Assembly (NCBI GenBank): GCA_964474655.1
Contig: CAYYTU010000045.1
Span: forward strand, 1 to 24,241
Source of the DNA: CAYYTU01 sp964474655
GTDB lineage: Bacteria > Chloroflexota > Anaerolineae > B4-G1
DNA length: 24,241 bases
Reading direction: 5' to 3'
Positions 7,906 to 15,979 of the stretch are shown here, in pieces. The notes beneath the pieces were generated by a model, which saw nothing but the letters and a program-made list of their open reading frames with translations, searched no databases and was not told the DNA's origin. The number at the start of each line of letters is the position of its first letter. Positions within the stretch are counted from its first letter, which is position 1. The translations under genes and the position numbers were made by a program.

Positions 7906-9846
7906 TTAGCCGCCGTTGTCCTCCAACGCTGGCATCACAAAGCTGAAAACGCTTCCGACACCGGGGGTGCTTTTAACCCAGACACGGCCTTTATGCTTTT
8001 CAATCACAGCCTTGACGATGGAGAGGCCCAGCCCGGTGCCTGTGATGTCGGCGGTTTTTTCCGTCTCCACGCGATAGAATTTATCAAAGATGTAGGGTTG
8101 CTGGTCAGGGGGGATGCCAAGGCCGTTGTCGGCGACGTTGACGACGATGTGTTTGTTCTGTTCTTGAGCGGTGACCGCAACCCAACCGCCTTCTTCTGTA
8201 TACTTGATTGCATTACTGATCAAGTTGTCCATAACTTGTCGTAAGCGACGAACGTTTCCCTGAACCATCAAGGAATGCTGAGGCGTCTTCCATCGGAGAT
8301 CGATCTGCTTATCTTCCACTTGCGGTTGTAGATCTCGGGTGGCCTCGTCGATGATGTCCCCCAAGTCGCACGGCTCCATCTCCAGATCGAAGCCGGCTTC
8401 AATGTGCCCCACGTCCAGCAGATCGCCGATCAGGGCAGTGATGTCGTCGAGGCTCTCCTCCACGCGGCGGATGAAGTTCTCCTGTTGTTCGTTTAATGGG
8501 CCGACTTTGGAAAGGAGCCCCACGTAGCCCCGGATGCTGGTCAGCGGGGTACGCAGATCGTGAGAGACGGTTGCTACGAACTCGGACTTTACGCGATCGA
8601 GCTCTTTCAGGTGCGTGATATCCTGCATCATCAGCACATATCCTACGTCTTCAATAGGCGTCAGCTGGGCGTTGAACGTCTTTCCTTCGTACAGGTTTAC
8701 TTCGCGGTGGACGACTTGTTTGGTTTCGTATGCTTGCTCAAATATTTCCCGCAAGACCGGGGATGAGAAGACTTCCTCCATCGGCTGTCCTACTACGTCA
8801 TCCTCGGTCTCCCCCAGTGCATTACACGCGGCGGCGTTGCACAGGAGAATCTCGTTACGCTCGTTAGTGAGGATGACGAATTCCTCAGCTTCTTTGAGAA
8901 CTGTTTCCAACTTGGCGCGTTCGTTCTCCACTTCGCTAAAGAGCCGGGCGTTCTCAATGGCGATGGCGGCGTAGTCCGCAAGGGCCGAAAGCAGGAAGAC
9001 GTCGCGCTCCGAAAATGCCCGTTGGGTTTTTCGGTTGGTGACCCCCAAAACGCCGATAGCGCCCCGATCAGGAGCGCGGAGGGGTACGTAGAGCAGGGCT
9101 TGAACCAGGTAGCCGGTGGCGATCTTGGCGCGATCACCGGTCAGCAGCACGGGACGCTGTGTCTGGAGCGCACGCCCGGCCGCGCTGTCATTGACGCGCA
9201 CTTGCAGGTTCCGGGCTGTCTTCTCGTCCACGTCCTTGGCCGCGCGCAGGTAAAGCTCTTTACCCGTTTCGTCAAGCAGCATCAGCATACCCTCTTCGGC
9301 CCGGGTCATATAAGCCGCTGCTTCGACGACGCGATTGAGCACTATGTTCAGATCTAACAGCGAGCTGACCGAGCGTCCGATGATATAGAGCGTGTTGAGC
9401 TCCTGTAGCCGACACTCCAACTCGCGGTTGGCCTCCTCCAGTCGACGAGGCAAGTCTGGTTTATGCTTCGTCGATTGTCTCGACCGGGTGACACGCTGGA
9501 TCGTCTCCAGCATATTTTGGGGGGCGAACGGTTTGACCACAAAATCCTGGGCTCCACTGCGAAAAGCGCGTAAGATCAGATCAGGCGATCGACGGACGGA
9601 CGTACAGATAATTGGGACGTTCACATCGCGCTGCCTCAACGCCTCCAGCACCTCAAACCCATTCATCTTTGGCAAGTTGACATCCAGGATGATGAGCGAT
9701 GGATGTTTCTGGAGGGCTAGTTTCAGTCCCTCTTCGCCATCTGTGGCCTCAATGAGCCGATAGTTATTGGGCTCAAGCACTAGTTCGGCCAGAAGACGTT
9801 GCATTTCCATACTATCTTCTATAACTAGCACGCTTTTTTGTTTCAC
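7906..9846 (-). CDS. Hybrid sensor: receiver-GAF-PAS-histidine kinase
   Basis: The 646-residue protein has no membrane helix. An N-terminal response-regulator receiver domain (1-122) carries the acidic pocket (D11), phospho-acceptor Asp55 and Lys105. A short coiled coil follows, then a GAF domain (about 150-305), a PAS domain (about 315-415), and HisKA with VSHDLRTPL (His429). The HATPase domain has its N box at NLISNAIKY (541-549), then DNGLG (573-577) and GTGLGLS (603-609). The receiver at the N-terminus suggests the kinase is controlled by phosphotransfer from another kinase, together with ligand sensing by GAF/PAS. The start is GTG at 9846, with GGGGGA upstream. It has its own promoter (9874-9902) and terminator. 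It lies downstream of the separate 9954-12027 pair but probably forms its own unit. The signal and partner are unknown. Confidence 0.93.
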   Translation of the reverse strand: MKQKSVLVIEDSMEMQRLLAELVLEPNNYRLIEATDGEEGLKLALQKHPSLIILDVNLPKMNGFEVLEALRQRDVNVPIICTSVRRSPDLILRAFRSGAQDFVVKPFAPQNMLETIQRVTRSRQSTKHKPDLPRRLEEANRELECRLQELNTLYIIGRSVSSLLDLNIVLNRVVEAAAYMTRAEEGMLMLLDETGKELYLRAAKDVDEKTARNLQVRVNDSAAGRALQTQRPVLLTGDRAKIATGYLVQALLYVPLRAPDRGAIGVLGVTNRKTQRAFSERDVFLLSALADYAAIAIENARLFSEVENERAKLETVLKEAEEFVILTNERNEILLCNAAACNALGETEDDVVGQPMEEVFSSPVLREIFEQAYETKQVVHREVNLYEGKTFNAQLTPIEDVGYVLMMQDITHLKELDRVKSEFVATVSHDLRTPLTSIRGYVGLLSKVGPLNEQQENFIRRVEESLDDITALIGDLLDVGHIEAGFDLEMEPCDLGDIIDEATRDLQPQVEDKQIDLRWKTPQHSLMVQGNVRRLRQVMDNLISNAIKYTEEGGWVAVTAQEQNKHIVVNVADNGLGIPPDQQPYIFDKFYRVETEKTADITGTGLGLSIVKAVIEKHKGRVWVKSTPGVGSVFSFVMPALEDNGG

Positions 9847-9873
9847 GAAATCCCCCTATTGTCTCTCAAACCT

Positions 9874-9902
9874 AATATACATAGATTTGCCTTACAGGTC
9901 AA
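9874..9902 (-). promoter_or_regulatory. Promoter of the hybrid kinase gene
   Basis: On the minus strand, TTGACC (9902-9897) and TATATT (9879-9874) are separated by exactly 17 bp, close to the sigma70 consensus. The -10 lies about 27 bp upstream of the GTG start at 9846. Confidence 0.8.
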
Positions 9903-9953
9903 ACGAGAGATTGAGGAGCAGTGAAGAAAGCTGAGGAAGAAAGATGAGCTGAA

Positions 9954-11336
9954 TTAGGCCGGGAGGGTGAATTTGATCGTGAGCCCGCCGCCGACCGTCT
10001 CTTCGGCCCAGATGCGACCGCCGTGGCCTTCCACGATGTGCCGGGCGATGGAAAGCCCCAGGCCGAAGCCGCTCGTCGCGCGGCTGCGGGCCGGGTCCAC
10101 CCGCCAGAAACGCTTGAAGATGTGCGGTAGGTACTCGGAGGGTACGCCTGGTCCATCGTCCGCCACCGATATGGTGACGGATGCTGTATCCCGCTGGGCG
10201 CTGACCGTGACCGCTCCTCCCTCACTTCCGTACTGGAATGCGTTGCTCAACAAGTTTCCCATCACCTGCGTCAGCCGATCTCGATCCGCTTTAATTGGAG
10301 GGAGCGGAGGCAGTGGTTCCAGCCTGAGAGCGATGCCTTTCTCTTGTGCTTGAGGGCGATGGCTGTCCACTGTTTCGCGCAGGAAAGCTGCCGGGTCAAG
10401 CCGAGTCCGGTGTAGCTCGAGCTGGCCGGCATCGGCCAGGGCCAGAATGCGCAAGTCTTCGATCAACCGGGAGAGCGTTTGGGTCTGGGTCAAGGCGGCT
10501 TGTAGGTTCTCTTGGTCGGTGGGATAGACGCCGTCGAGCATTGCTTCCAGCGTGCCCTGTAGGACGGTCAGCGGCGTCCGCAGCTCGTGGGCGATGTCGG
10601 CGGTCTGATTACGGCGGGCCTTCTCCATCTGATCCAGGCTCTCGGCCATCTGGTTGAAGGCTGCTGCCATCTGCCCCACCTCGTCCTGGCCTCGGACGGG
10701 AGCCCGAGCCGAAAGGTCGCCCTCGGCGATGGCCTGCGCGGCGGTGGTCAGCTTGCGCAGCGGCGCGGTGATGGAGCGGAAGAGCAGCCCGCCGATGATT
10801 AACGCCACGCCCAGCGCGACCAGCGCCGCGATCCAGAGCGTGCGTCGGATACGCGCCAGGAAGGCGACCTGGGCGGCGTCTAGCGGCCAGTTGGGCGGAC
10901 GGACTGGTGCAGGGACGAGATAGCCTACCGTCTCACCACCAGCCGTGATGGGGATGCCATTGTTCAGCTGCGTCCGCGAGATGGACCCTCGCGGTGGGCC
11001 CTGGGTGTCGGCCACAACTTGTCCGCGCCTGTCGGTGATGCGAAAATCGATCATCGTGTCCGGAGGACCGCCCATCATACCTTCTCTTCTGCCGCGCATA
11101 TGCTGGCGCTGGTCGATGAGCGCTTCCAGTGCCTCCTGGAGCCCGGCCCACGCCCCGCGTCGCTCGTAGTAGGACGCCAGCCGCTCGGTTGTCTGGTCCC
11201 ACATCGCGTTGTGGGTGAGCGTGTAGCGCCGGAAGGCGGTCTCGGTGAGCCGGCCGGTCAGCGCTGCCACTGCCCCGACGGCGACGATGATGACGACCAG
11301 GAAGGCCAGCATCCCCTTCCAGAATAGGCTATTCAT
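9954..11336 (-). CDS. Membrane sensor histidine kinase of an OmpR-type two-component pair (BaeS-like)
   Basis: The 460-residue protein has a membrane helix at about 9-27, an extracytoplasmic sensor region of about 135 residues, and a second helix at about 166-186. A HAMP linker follows, then HisKA with TADIAHELRTPL (phospho-His250), and a HATPase domain with GNLLSNAFQYG, DDGPGVP and GFGLGLSIA. This is the layout of BaeS/CpxA-like kinases. I start it at ATG 11336, behind GGAG with 7-nt spacing. A TTG 6 nt further upstream is possible but less likely. It overlaps the regulator gene by 8 bp, so the two are translationally coupled and surely work as a pair. The sensor is rich in Arg and Met (HMRGRREGMMGG), which suggests an envelope or metal signal but does not prove it. 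Confidence 0.95.
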   Translation of the reverse strand: MNSLFWKGMLAFLVVIIVAVGAVAALTGRLTETAFRRYTLTHNAMWDQTTERLASYYERRGAWAGLQEALEALIDQRQHMRGRREGMMGGPPDTMIDFRITDRRGQVVADTQGPPRGSISRTQLNNGIPITAGGETVGYLVPAPVRPPNWPLDAAQVAFLARIRRTLWIAALVALGVALIIGGLLFRSITAPLRKLTTAAQAIAEGDLSARAPVRGQDEVGQMAAAFNQMAESLDQMEKARRNQTADIAHELRTPLTVLQGTLEAMLDGVYPTDQENLQAALTQTQTLSRLIEDLRILALADAGQLELHRTRLDPAAFLRETVDSHRPQAQEKGIALRLEPLPPLPPIKADRDRLTQVMGNLLSNAFQYGSEGGAVTVSAQRDTASVTISVADDGPGVPSEYLPHIFKRFWRVDPARSRATSGFGLGLSIARHIVEGHGGRIWAEETVGGGLTIKFTLPA

Positions 11337-12027
11337 CCTCAATCTCCGGGTTCAGGCGGTAGCCCACGCCGCGCACGGTAAGAATGTAGCGCGGATCGGA
11401 GGGCTCTGGCTCGATCTTGTGACGCAGGTTCTTGATGTGGGCGTCGACCGTCCGCTCGTAGGCCTCGAAGGCGACGCCCTGCACCGCCTCCAGGATCTCC
11501 GTTCGCGAGTAGACGCGTCCGGGCGTGGTCATCAGTACCTCCAGCACGTCGAACTCGGTCGGCGTCAGGTCGGCTGGCTCGCTGTCGACAGTGACGGTGT
11601 GCGTGACGCGATCGAGCGTGATCGGCCCGACGCGCAGCACCGGCGGCCCCTGCTCGTCGGCTGGCTGGGCGCGGCGCAGGACGGCCCGCACGCGGGCCAC
11701 CACCTCGCGCGGGCTGAAGGGCTTGGTGACGTAATCGTCGGCGCCCATCTCCAGCCCCACGATGCGATCGGTCTCGTCGGCGCGGGCGGTGAGCATAATG
11801 ATCGGTACGTCCTGCTCGCGGCGCACCCGGCGTGTGAACTCCAGCCCATCCATCCTGGGCATCAGAATGTCCAGCACCACCAGGTCGGGCTTCTCGTGGC
11901 GGGTGGCGTAGAGCGCCTCCTCGCCGTCGTAGGCCGTCACCACGCGGTAGTCCTCTTGCTCCAGGTAGGAGCGGACCAGGCGCACGATTTCGGGCTCGTC
12001 GTCGACCACCAGGATGGTTTGAGTCAT
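11329..12027 (-). CDS. OmpR/PhoB-family response regulator
   Basis: The 232-residue protein has a receiver domain (1-118) with DD at 9-10, phospho-acceptor Asp53 (VVLDILMPRMDG), and the conserved Thr and Lys (LTARAD, VTKPFSPRE). The C-terminal winged-helix DNA-binding domain (about 130-227) has LTPTEFDVLEVL, SRTEILEAVQG, ERTVDAHIKNLRHKIE and ILTVRGVGYRL. It is phosphorylated by the kinase encoded just downstream (8-bp overlap) and should bind direct repeats. The ATG at 12027 has GGAGAAG upstream. The phased repeats at 14091-14118, upstream of an exported-protein gene about 2 kb away, are a candidate target. Confidence 0.96.
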   Translation of the reverse strand: MTQTILVVDDEPEIVRLVRSYLEQEDYRVVTAYDGEEALYATRHEKPDLVVLDILMPRMDGLEFTRRVRREQDVPIIMLTARADETDRIVGLEMGADDYVTKPFSPREVVARVRAVLRRAQPADEQGPPVLRVGPITLDRVTHTVTVDSEPADLTPTEFDVLEVLMTTPGRVYSRTEILEAVQGVAFEAYERTVDAHIKNLRHKIEPEPSDPRYILTVRGVGYRLNPEIEDE

Positions 12028-12128
12028 TGGATTCTTCTCCGTTACCCGTCTGCCGGGCCTTCTGCTGATATAAGGAGTCGGTCTCGATTCCCTTCGACGT
12101 CAGCCGACGCCTCGAATTCCATACGCTT

Positions 12129-12157
12129 AAGGTATCATAAGTGGCAAGTTATTGCAA
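12129..12157 (-). promoter_or_regulatory. Promoter of the two-component operon
   Basis: On the minus strand, TTGCAA (12157-12152) and TACCTT (12134-12129) are spaced by 17 bp, about 100 bp upstream of the regulator start. The -10 is a moderate match. Repeat copy 1 begins 53 bp further upstream. Confidence 0.5.
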
Positions 12158-12210
12158 TGGTTTGCTGATGGATGAGCAAGCCGGTCAATGCCTCCCCCGT
12201 AGATTATAGC

Positions 12211-12295
12211 CGGATTCCGAAGCAGGTCACTCAGCAAAAATGCTCTCAAGGCCACAGAGCGTCCTTAAAGCGTGAACAAGGCAAACGAAGCTGGG
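12211..12295. repeat. Intergenic repeat, copy 1
   Basis: This 85-bp sequence (CGGATTCCGAAGCAGG ... GCAAACGAAGCTGGG) is identical to 18611-18695 except at two positions: 12229 (A for G) and 12244 (T for C). It lies between the end of the HEVHH gene and the promoter of the two-component operon. On the minus strand the reading ...LCGLESIFAE ends in TGA, where copy 2 has CGA. The flanks of the two copies are unrelated, so the repeat unit itself ends near these borders. Confidence 0.9.
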
Positions 12296-12345
12296 AAGGA
12301 CCGCTATTCGGCGCGGAGGTGTGTGTTTTGTCCGTCGAGAATGCT

Positions 12346-12894
12346 TCAGGAGGTGCGGAGCAGCCGACGTGCGGCGGCCTTCAGACGATGGGCGACCTCC
12401 GCGGGCAGCGGCAGGAGCGGGAGCAGCTCGATGCGGTACTTCGGCCCGCCGATGGACTTCATCAGCTCACGGGCCCGTTTGAGGTCAGCGCGGGATGCGG
12501 GGTCAAGCGTGTACAGCTCATGCCAGGCACAATCCGAGGGCGCTGCCGAGAGGTGCTCAAGCACATCGAATTGGCGTTGCCACGCGATCAGCTCGCCGCG
12601 CACCGATAGCGCCTCCAGCAGGCTTTGCTCCAGGTGATGAACCTCGTGGGCCAGCAGCGAGCAGAGCCAGGGATCGTCCGGCGCTCTATCCGCGTAGTCG
12701 GCGTTCAGGAAAGCGCCGAAGCGGAGCCGACGCCAGTCGAACCAGGAGGCGCCGGAGCCGCGCTGCCGGGAGAAGCCGAGCTGCGTCCCGCGCCGCCGGA
12801 TGTAGGCCACGCTGGCCTCTCCGATCGGCCCAGACCTTTCCAGGACGCTCAAAGATTGCTCGAACCAACCTTGTTTCTCAGATTGAGGTGCCAT
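12346..12894 (-). CDS. Unrecognised protein with an HEVHH putative metal-binding motif
   Basis: I do not recognise a named family. The 182-residue product has LLAHEVHHLEQ (HEVHH at 83-87), the HExxH pattern of zincin-type metal sites, followed 14 residues later by GELIAWQ (Glu101), a plausible third ligand. There is no signal peptide or membrane helix; the C-terminus is basic (HRLKAAARRLLRTS). A longer in-frame reading to 13017 exists. However, a good promoter (12989-13017) predicts transcription from about 12982, so I use the ATG at 12894, the first in-frame ATG after that. Its ribosome binding site is weak. Metalloprotease activity is possible, but the motif alone does not establish it. Confidence 0.65.
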   Translation of the reverse strand: MAPQSEKQGWFEQSLSVLERSGPIGEASVAYIRRRGTQLGFSRQRGSGASWFDWRRLRFGAFLNADYADRAPDDPWLCSLLAHEVHHLEQSLLEALSVRGELIAWQRQFDVLEHLSAAPSDCAWHELYTLDPASRADLKRARELMKSIGGPKYRIELLPLLPLPAEVAHRLKAAARRLLRTS

Positions 12895-12988
12895 TGTGTG
12901 CTCGACACTGATGGAACGGCGGTAGCACGTCCGTGGCGTGCCATACCCTACGGATCCTCTCGCTCTCAAGGATGTGAACTGCTCTTGC

Positions 12989-13017
12989 AGTGTAGCACGG
13001 AGCAGCGATCCAGGCAA
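12989..13017 (-). promoter_or_regulatory. Promoter of the HEVHH-protein gene
   Basis: On the minus strand, TTGCCT (13017-13012) and TACACT (12994-12989) are separated by 17 bp. The predicted leader before the ATG at 12894 is about 88 nt long. Confidence 0.7.
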
Positions 13018-13082
13018 GAATTGGAATTGGGCGTTAGTGCCAACGGCGCAGCCTGCACTGGGTATATAATTGGTGATAACAG

Positions 13083-13112
13083 CAGAGGGAGCGTCACGCG
13101 GCGCTCCCTCTG
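13083..13112. terminator. Strong hairpin downstream of the exported repeat protein gene, probable terminator
   Basis: CAGAGGGAGCG (13083-13093) pairs perfectly with CGCTCCCTCTG (13102-13112) around an 8-nt loop. It lies about 45 bp beyond the stop at 13158. The following minus-strand sequence (CTGTTATC) has a poor U-tract, so termination may be incomplete or factor-assisted. Confidence 0.55.
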
Positions 13113-13157
13113 TGGCTCTGTGCTAGCTGATTGTCACGCTTCGCGCGGCGTCACGCG

Positions 13158-14030
13158 CTACCAGCTCATCCTCGGCCTGTGATGACCGCTGTGCCCAGGC
13201 CGGAAGCCGCGTCCGCGGCCAGAGCCTGATCCGCCGGGCACGAAGCCCTGCTCCAGCCCTTCGATCATCCAGTCGGCCTGCTCCTGTGTCAACCGTCCGT
13301 CCTCCACGGCCTGCTCGATGGCCTGCTTCCGGGCCTCGACGCGGGCCTCCTCCAGCGCCTCGTGAATCGCCTCCAGCTCGACGCCCTGTTCCTCGGCCAC
13401 TTCGGCCATGCTCTTACCGCCGTGCAGCTTGCTGAACAGCGCCTCCGGCGTCAGCCCCAGGGCCTCGGCCACGGCGTCGTATATCGTCCAGAAGCCTTCG
13501 TTGAACTGACCAAAGAGACCGCCCGCTTGCCGGGCCGGCCAGGATTGCTCCAGCCGCTCCGGCAGATCCTCGGCTAACCGCTCCAGCATCTGCTCCATCT
13601 GCTCCTCGGTCAGCCGGCCGGCGTCCACCGCCCCCTGCAGCCGGGCCTCGGCCTCGGCGACGGCGGCATCCACGATCTCCTGCGGGGCCACGCCCTCGCC
13701 CTCGGCGATCTCGGCGAAGGTCTGCCCGTCCTCCAGTGCCTCGATGACCTTGTCCTCGCTCAAGCCCGTCAGCTCGGCGGTGAGCTCCACCATCGACGCC
13801 CCGACGTGTCCCTGGAAGGGACCGCCGCGCATCGGGGCAGTCCCGAACGCGCCGCTGTCAAACGTGCCCGCGCCTCGCATCCCGCCACCGAACAGCCCGC
13901 CGCTTTGGGAGAACCGATCGCCCAACGGCGGCTGCGGGCCTTGCGCGTAGGCGACGCCCACGCCGCCCAACAACAGCACCAGCGCTCCGGCTGCACCCAG
14001 CATTGCGTACCACTTCTTGTTCTTCAACAT
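13158..14030 (-). CDS. Exported protein with two tandem ~78-residue helical repeats
   Basis: The 290-residue product has a clear signal peptide (basic MLKNKK, hydrophobic core, cleavage near AYAQ at 27-30). A Gly/Phe/Met-rich spacer (about 40-78) follows, then two related helical units at about 81-160 and 185-262. Each has LTGLSEDKVIEAL / LGLTPEALFSKL, a (F/M)AE(I/V)AEE-G-V motif, and the signature DGRLT(E/Q)EQ(M/A). The tail is rich in Gly, Arg and His (GHSGHHRPRMSW). This resembles DUF2680-like exported proteins and, more loosely, Spy/CpxP-like envelope proteins, but I cannot assign it firmly. AAGGAGGTG precedes the ATG. The upstream region has a TATAGT -10 box, no recognisable -35, and three 11-bp-phased boxes. 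It is therefore probably activated by an OmpR-type regulator, perhaps the one at 11329-12027. Confidence 0.82.
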   Translation of the reverse strand: MLKNKKWYAMLGAAGALVLLLGGVGVAYAQGPQPPLGDRFSQSGGLFGGGMRGAGTFDSGAFGTAPMRGGPFQGHVGASMVELTAELTGLSEDKVIEALEDGQTFAEIAEGEGVAPQEIVDAAVAEAEARLQGAVDAGRLTEEQMEQMLERLAEDLPERLEQSWPARQAGGLFGQFNEGFWTIYDAVAEALGLTPEALFSKLHGGKSMAEVAEEQGVELEAIHEALEEARVEARKQAIEQAVEDGRLTQEQADWMIEGLEQGFVPGGSGSGRGRGFRPGHSGHHRPRMSW

Positions 14031-14090
14031 TTTGCACCTCCTTGAATCTGAGTAATTTCTTTCACGCTGATAACTATACCGGAGGTTTGT

Positions 14091-14118
14091 GAAGATTCTA
14101 TGAAGACCAGATGAAGGT
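14091..14118 (-). promoter_or_regulatory. Three phased direct repeats: probable OmpR-family operator
   Basis: Read on the minus strand: CTTCAT-N5-CTTCAT-N5-CTTCAC (plus-strand cores GAAGG at 14113, GAAGA at 14102 and GAAGA at 14091). The period is exactly 11 bp, about one helical turn, as in sites bound by OmpR/PhoB-family dimers. The last box reaches the position of the -35 element of a promoter whose -10 is TATAGT (about 14075-14080), which lacks a -35 match. This layout is typical of an activated promoter. Confidence 0.65.
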
Positions 14119-14135
14119 TATGTGCAGATAGGCTC

Positions 14136-14163
14136 TTGCCCGCCGGAAGGGGTGTGCTACAAT
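14136..14163 (+). promoter_or_regulatory. Probable promoter of mutL
   Basis: TTGCCC (14136-14141) and TACAAT (14158-14163) are spaced by 16 bp. The predicted start, near 14170, would leave a leader of only about 10 nt before the ATG at 14180, almost no more than the AGGAGG itself. Confidence 0.55.
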
Positions 14164-14179
14164 CACATAGGAGGTTGTG

Positions 14180-15922
14180 ATGGGTATCCGAGTTTTGCCG
14201 GAACACGTTGCGTCGCAGATCGCCGCCGGCGAGGTGGTAGAACGCCCCGCGTCGGTGGTCAAGGAGCTGGTGGAAAACGCCATCGACGCTGGAGCGCAGA
14301 ACATCCACGTCGAGGTACAGAAGGGCGGCAAGCAGCTGATGCGCGTGACCGACGACGGCTGCGGCGTGCCGGCCGATGAGGTGACGCTGGCCTTCCAGCG
14401 TCATTCGACCAGCAAGCTGACCACGGCGGCTGACCTATCCCACATCACCACCCTGGGTTTCCGGGGCGAGGCGCTGGCCTCCATCGCCGCCGTCAGCCGC
14501 GTGACGTTCGAGACGTGCGCGGTCGACGAGCCCGTGGGCACGCTGTTGCGACTGGAGGGCGGTCACACCCTGACCAAGCGGGAGAGCGGTCGCCCGTCGG
14601 GTACGGCGGTGACGGTGGAGAACCTCTTCTTCAACGTCCCGGCCCGGCGCAAGTTCCTGCGCACCGACCGCACCGAGCGTCGACACATCGACGACTGGCT
14701 CACCCGCTACGCGATGGCTTACCCCGGGCTCCGCTTCACTCTCAGCCACAACGGCAGAGAGTCGTTCCGCTCCCCCGGCAGCGGACAGCTGCGCGACGTG
14801 CTCGCCGCCATCTACGGGCTCGACGTGGGCGAAGACGCGCTCGACATCCTGCCCCAGGATGACTCAGCCGATATCCGCGTCAGCGGCCTCGTCGGGCCGC
14901 CGTCCTTCCACCGCGCCAACCGCACCTACATCACTCTCTTCGTCAACGGGCGCTGGGTGAAGGACAACAGCCTCACCTATGCCGTCACCCAGGCCTACCA
15001 TACACTTTTGCCCAAGGGGCGACATCCGCTGGCCGTGGTCAAGATCGAGCTGCCGCCGAACGAGGTCGACGTGAACGTCCATCCCACCAAGGCGGAGGTG
15101 CGCTTCCGCGACGGCAATGCCGTCTTCCGCGCGGTGCAGAAGGCCGTTCGACAGACGCTGCTCGAGCGCGCGCCGGTGCCCCGAACGCGTCGCGATGATG
15201 AGCGCACCACGTCGGCCTGGCCCAGCGCTGCGGATCCGGGCACGGAGCAGCGCCGCGAGCGGCTGGCCCGCCTGGAGAGCTCGACTGAGCATCAGCTCCA
15301 TCTGGAAGGTGGCGCTTCCGAGACACCGGGCGCCGAGGACGGTTCGATCCCGCCGCTGCGGGTGATCGGGCAGCTGGGCACGACCTACATCGTGGCCGAG
15401 GGGCCGGAGGGGATGTACCTGATCGACCAGCACGCCGCTCACGAGCGGGTGCTCTTCGAGCAGCTGCTGGCGGAGCGCGAGCAGGCCGATGTGCCGTCCC
15501 AATCGCTGCTGGAGCCGGCCCTGGTGGAGCTGGCCCCCGAGGCGTCCGGCGTGCTGGCGGAGCACCTGGAGGTGATGACCAGCCTCGGCTTCGAGGTCGA
15601 GCCGTTCGGCGGCTCGACGATGATGGTGCGGGCGCTGCCGGCGCTCGTGGCGGAGGAGGAACCGGCCCAGGTGTTGGACGACGTGGCGGCGGCGATCCTG
15701 AACCACGACGACCCACTGGCCCATCCAGTCGAGGAGGCCGTGGCGCGGGAGGTCTGTAAGCAGGCTGCGGTCAAGGCTGGGCAGACTCTGAGCCGTCAGG
15801 AGATCGATTCCTTGCTCCGTTCGCTGGAGCAGAGCGAGAGCCCGCGCACGTGCCCTCACGGGCGTCCCACGATGATTCACCTCAGCGTCGATTACCTGGC
15901 GGGTGAGTTTGAGCGGCGCTGA
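14180..15922 (+). CDS. mutL: DNA mismatch repair protein MutL
   Basis: MutL couples mismatch recognition by MutS to strand excision. The 580-residue product has the GHKL ATPase motifs of the N-terminal domain: VENAIDAGA with Glu32 and Asn33, DDGCG at 58-62, and GFRGEAL at 93-99. It also has FNVPARRKFL and HPTKAEVRF. A variable linker (about 330-390) precedes the dimerisation domain. That domain carries the endonuclease motif DQHA(X)2E(X)4E at 416-427, Cys526 in VCKQAAVKAG, and CPHGRP at 558-563. This is therefore the nicking-competent type found in bacteria without MutH. I use the ATG at 14180, 5 nt after AGGAGG; a GTG one codon earlier is too close. mutS is not in the window. Confidence 0.97.
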   Translation: MGIRVLPEHVASQIAAGEVVERPASVVKELVENAIDAGAQNIHVEVQKGGKQLMRVTDDGCGVPADEVTLAFQRHSTSKLTTAADLSHITTLGFRGEALASIAAVSRVTFETCAVDEPVGTLLRLEGGHTLTKRESGRPSGTAVTVENLFFNVPARRKFLRTDRTERRHIDDWLTRYAMAYPGLRFTLSHNGRESFRSPGSGQLRDVLAAIYGLDVGEDALDILPQDDSADIRVSGLVGPPSFHRANRTYITLFVNGRWVKDNSLTYAVTQAYHTLLPKGRHPLAVVKIELPPNEVDVNVHPTKAEVRFRDGNAVFRAVQKAVRQTLLERAPVPRTRRDDERTTSAWPSAADPGTEQRRERLARLESSTEHQLHLEGGASETPGAEDGSIPPLRVIGQLGTTYIVAEGPEGMYLIDQHAAHERVLFEQLLAEREQADVPSQSLLEPALVELAPEASGVLAEHLEVMTSLGFEVEPFGGSTMMVRALPALVAEEEPAQVLDDVAAAILNHDDPLAHPVEEAVAREVCKQAAVKAGQTLSRQEIDSLLRSLEQSESPRTCPHGRPTMIHLSVDYLAGEFERR

Positions 15923-15979
15923 ATTTCAATGCCTCCGCGGATGAGAGGCCTCTCCTGAACGCGAATCGAAATCACGGAG

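Noticed and set aside
9906..9950. CTTTCTTC repeated twice upstream of the hybrid kinase gene, considered as another phased operator
   Set aside because: The spacing is 13 bp, not 11, and the boxes do not match CTTCAT well. It is probably just a pyrimidine-rich stretch on the minus strand.
14864..15880. 338-codon open frame on the minus strand opposite mutL
   Set aside because: It is a shadow of the mutL coding strand in GC-rich DNA. Its Arg/Leu/Gln/His-rich composition matches no family, while mutL carries all its motifs.
15943..15954. Perfect palindrome GAGAGGCCTCTC after mutL
   Set aside because: It is short, has no loop and no T-tract, and does not make a convincing terminator. It may be a chance restriction-site-like palindrome.
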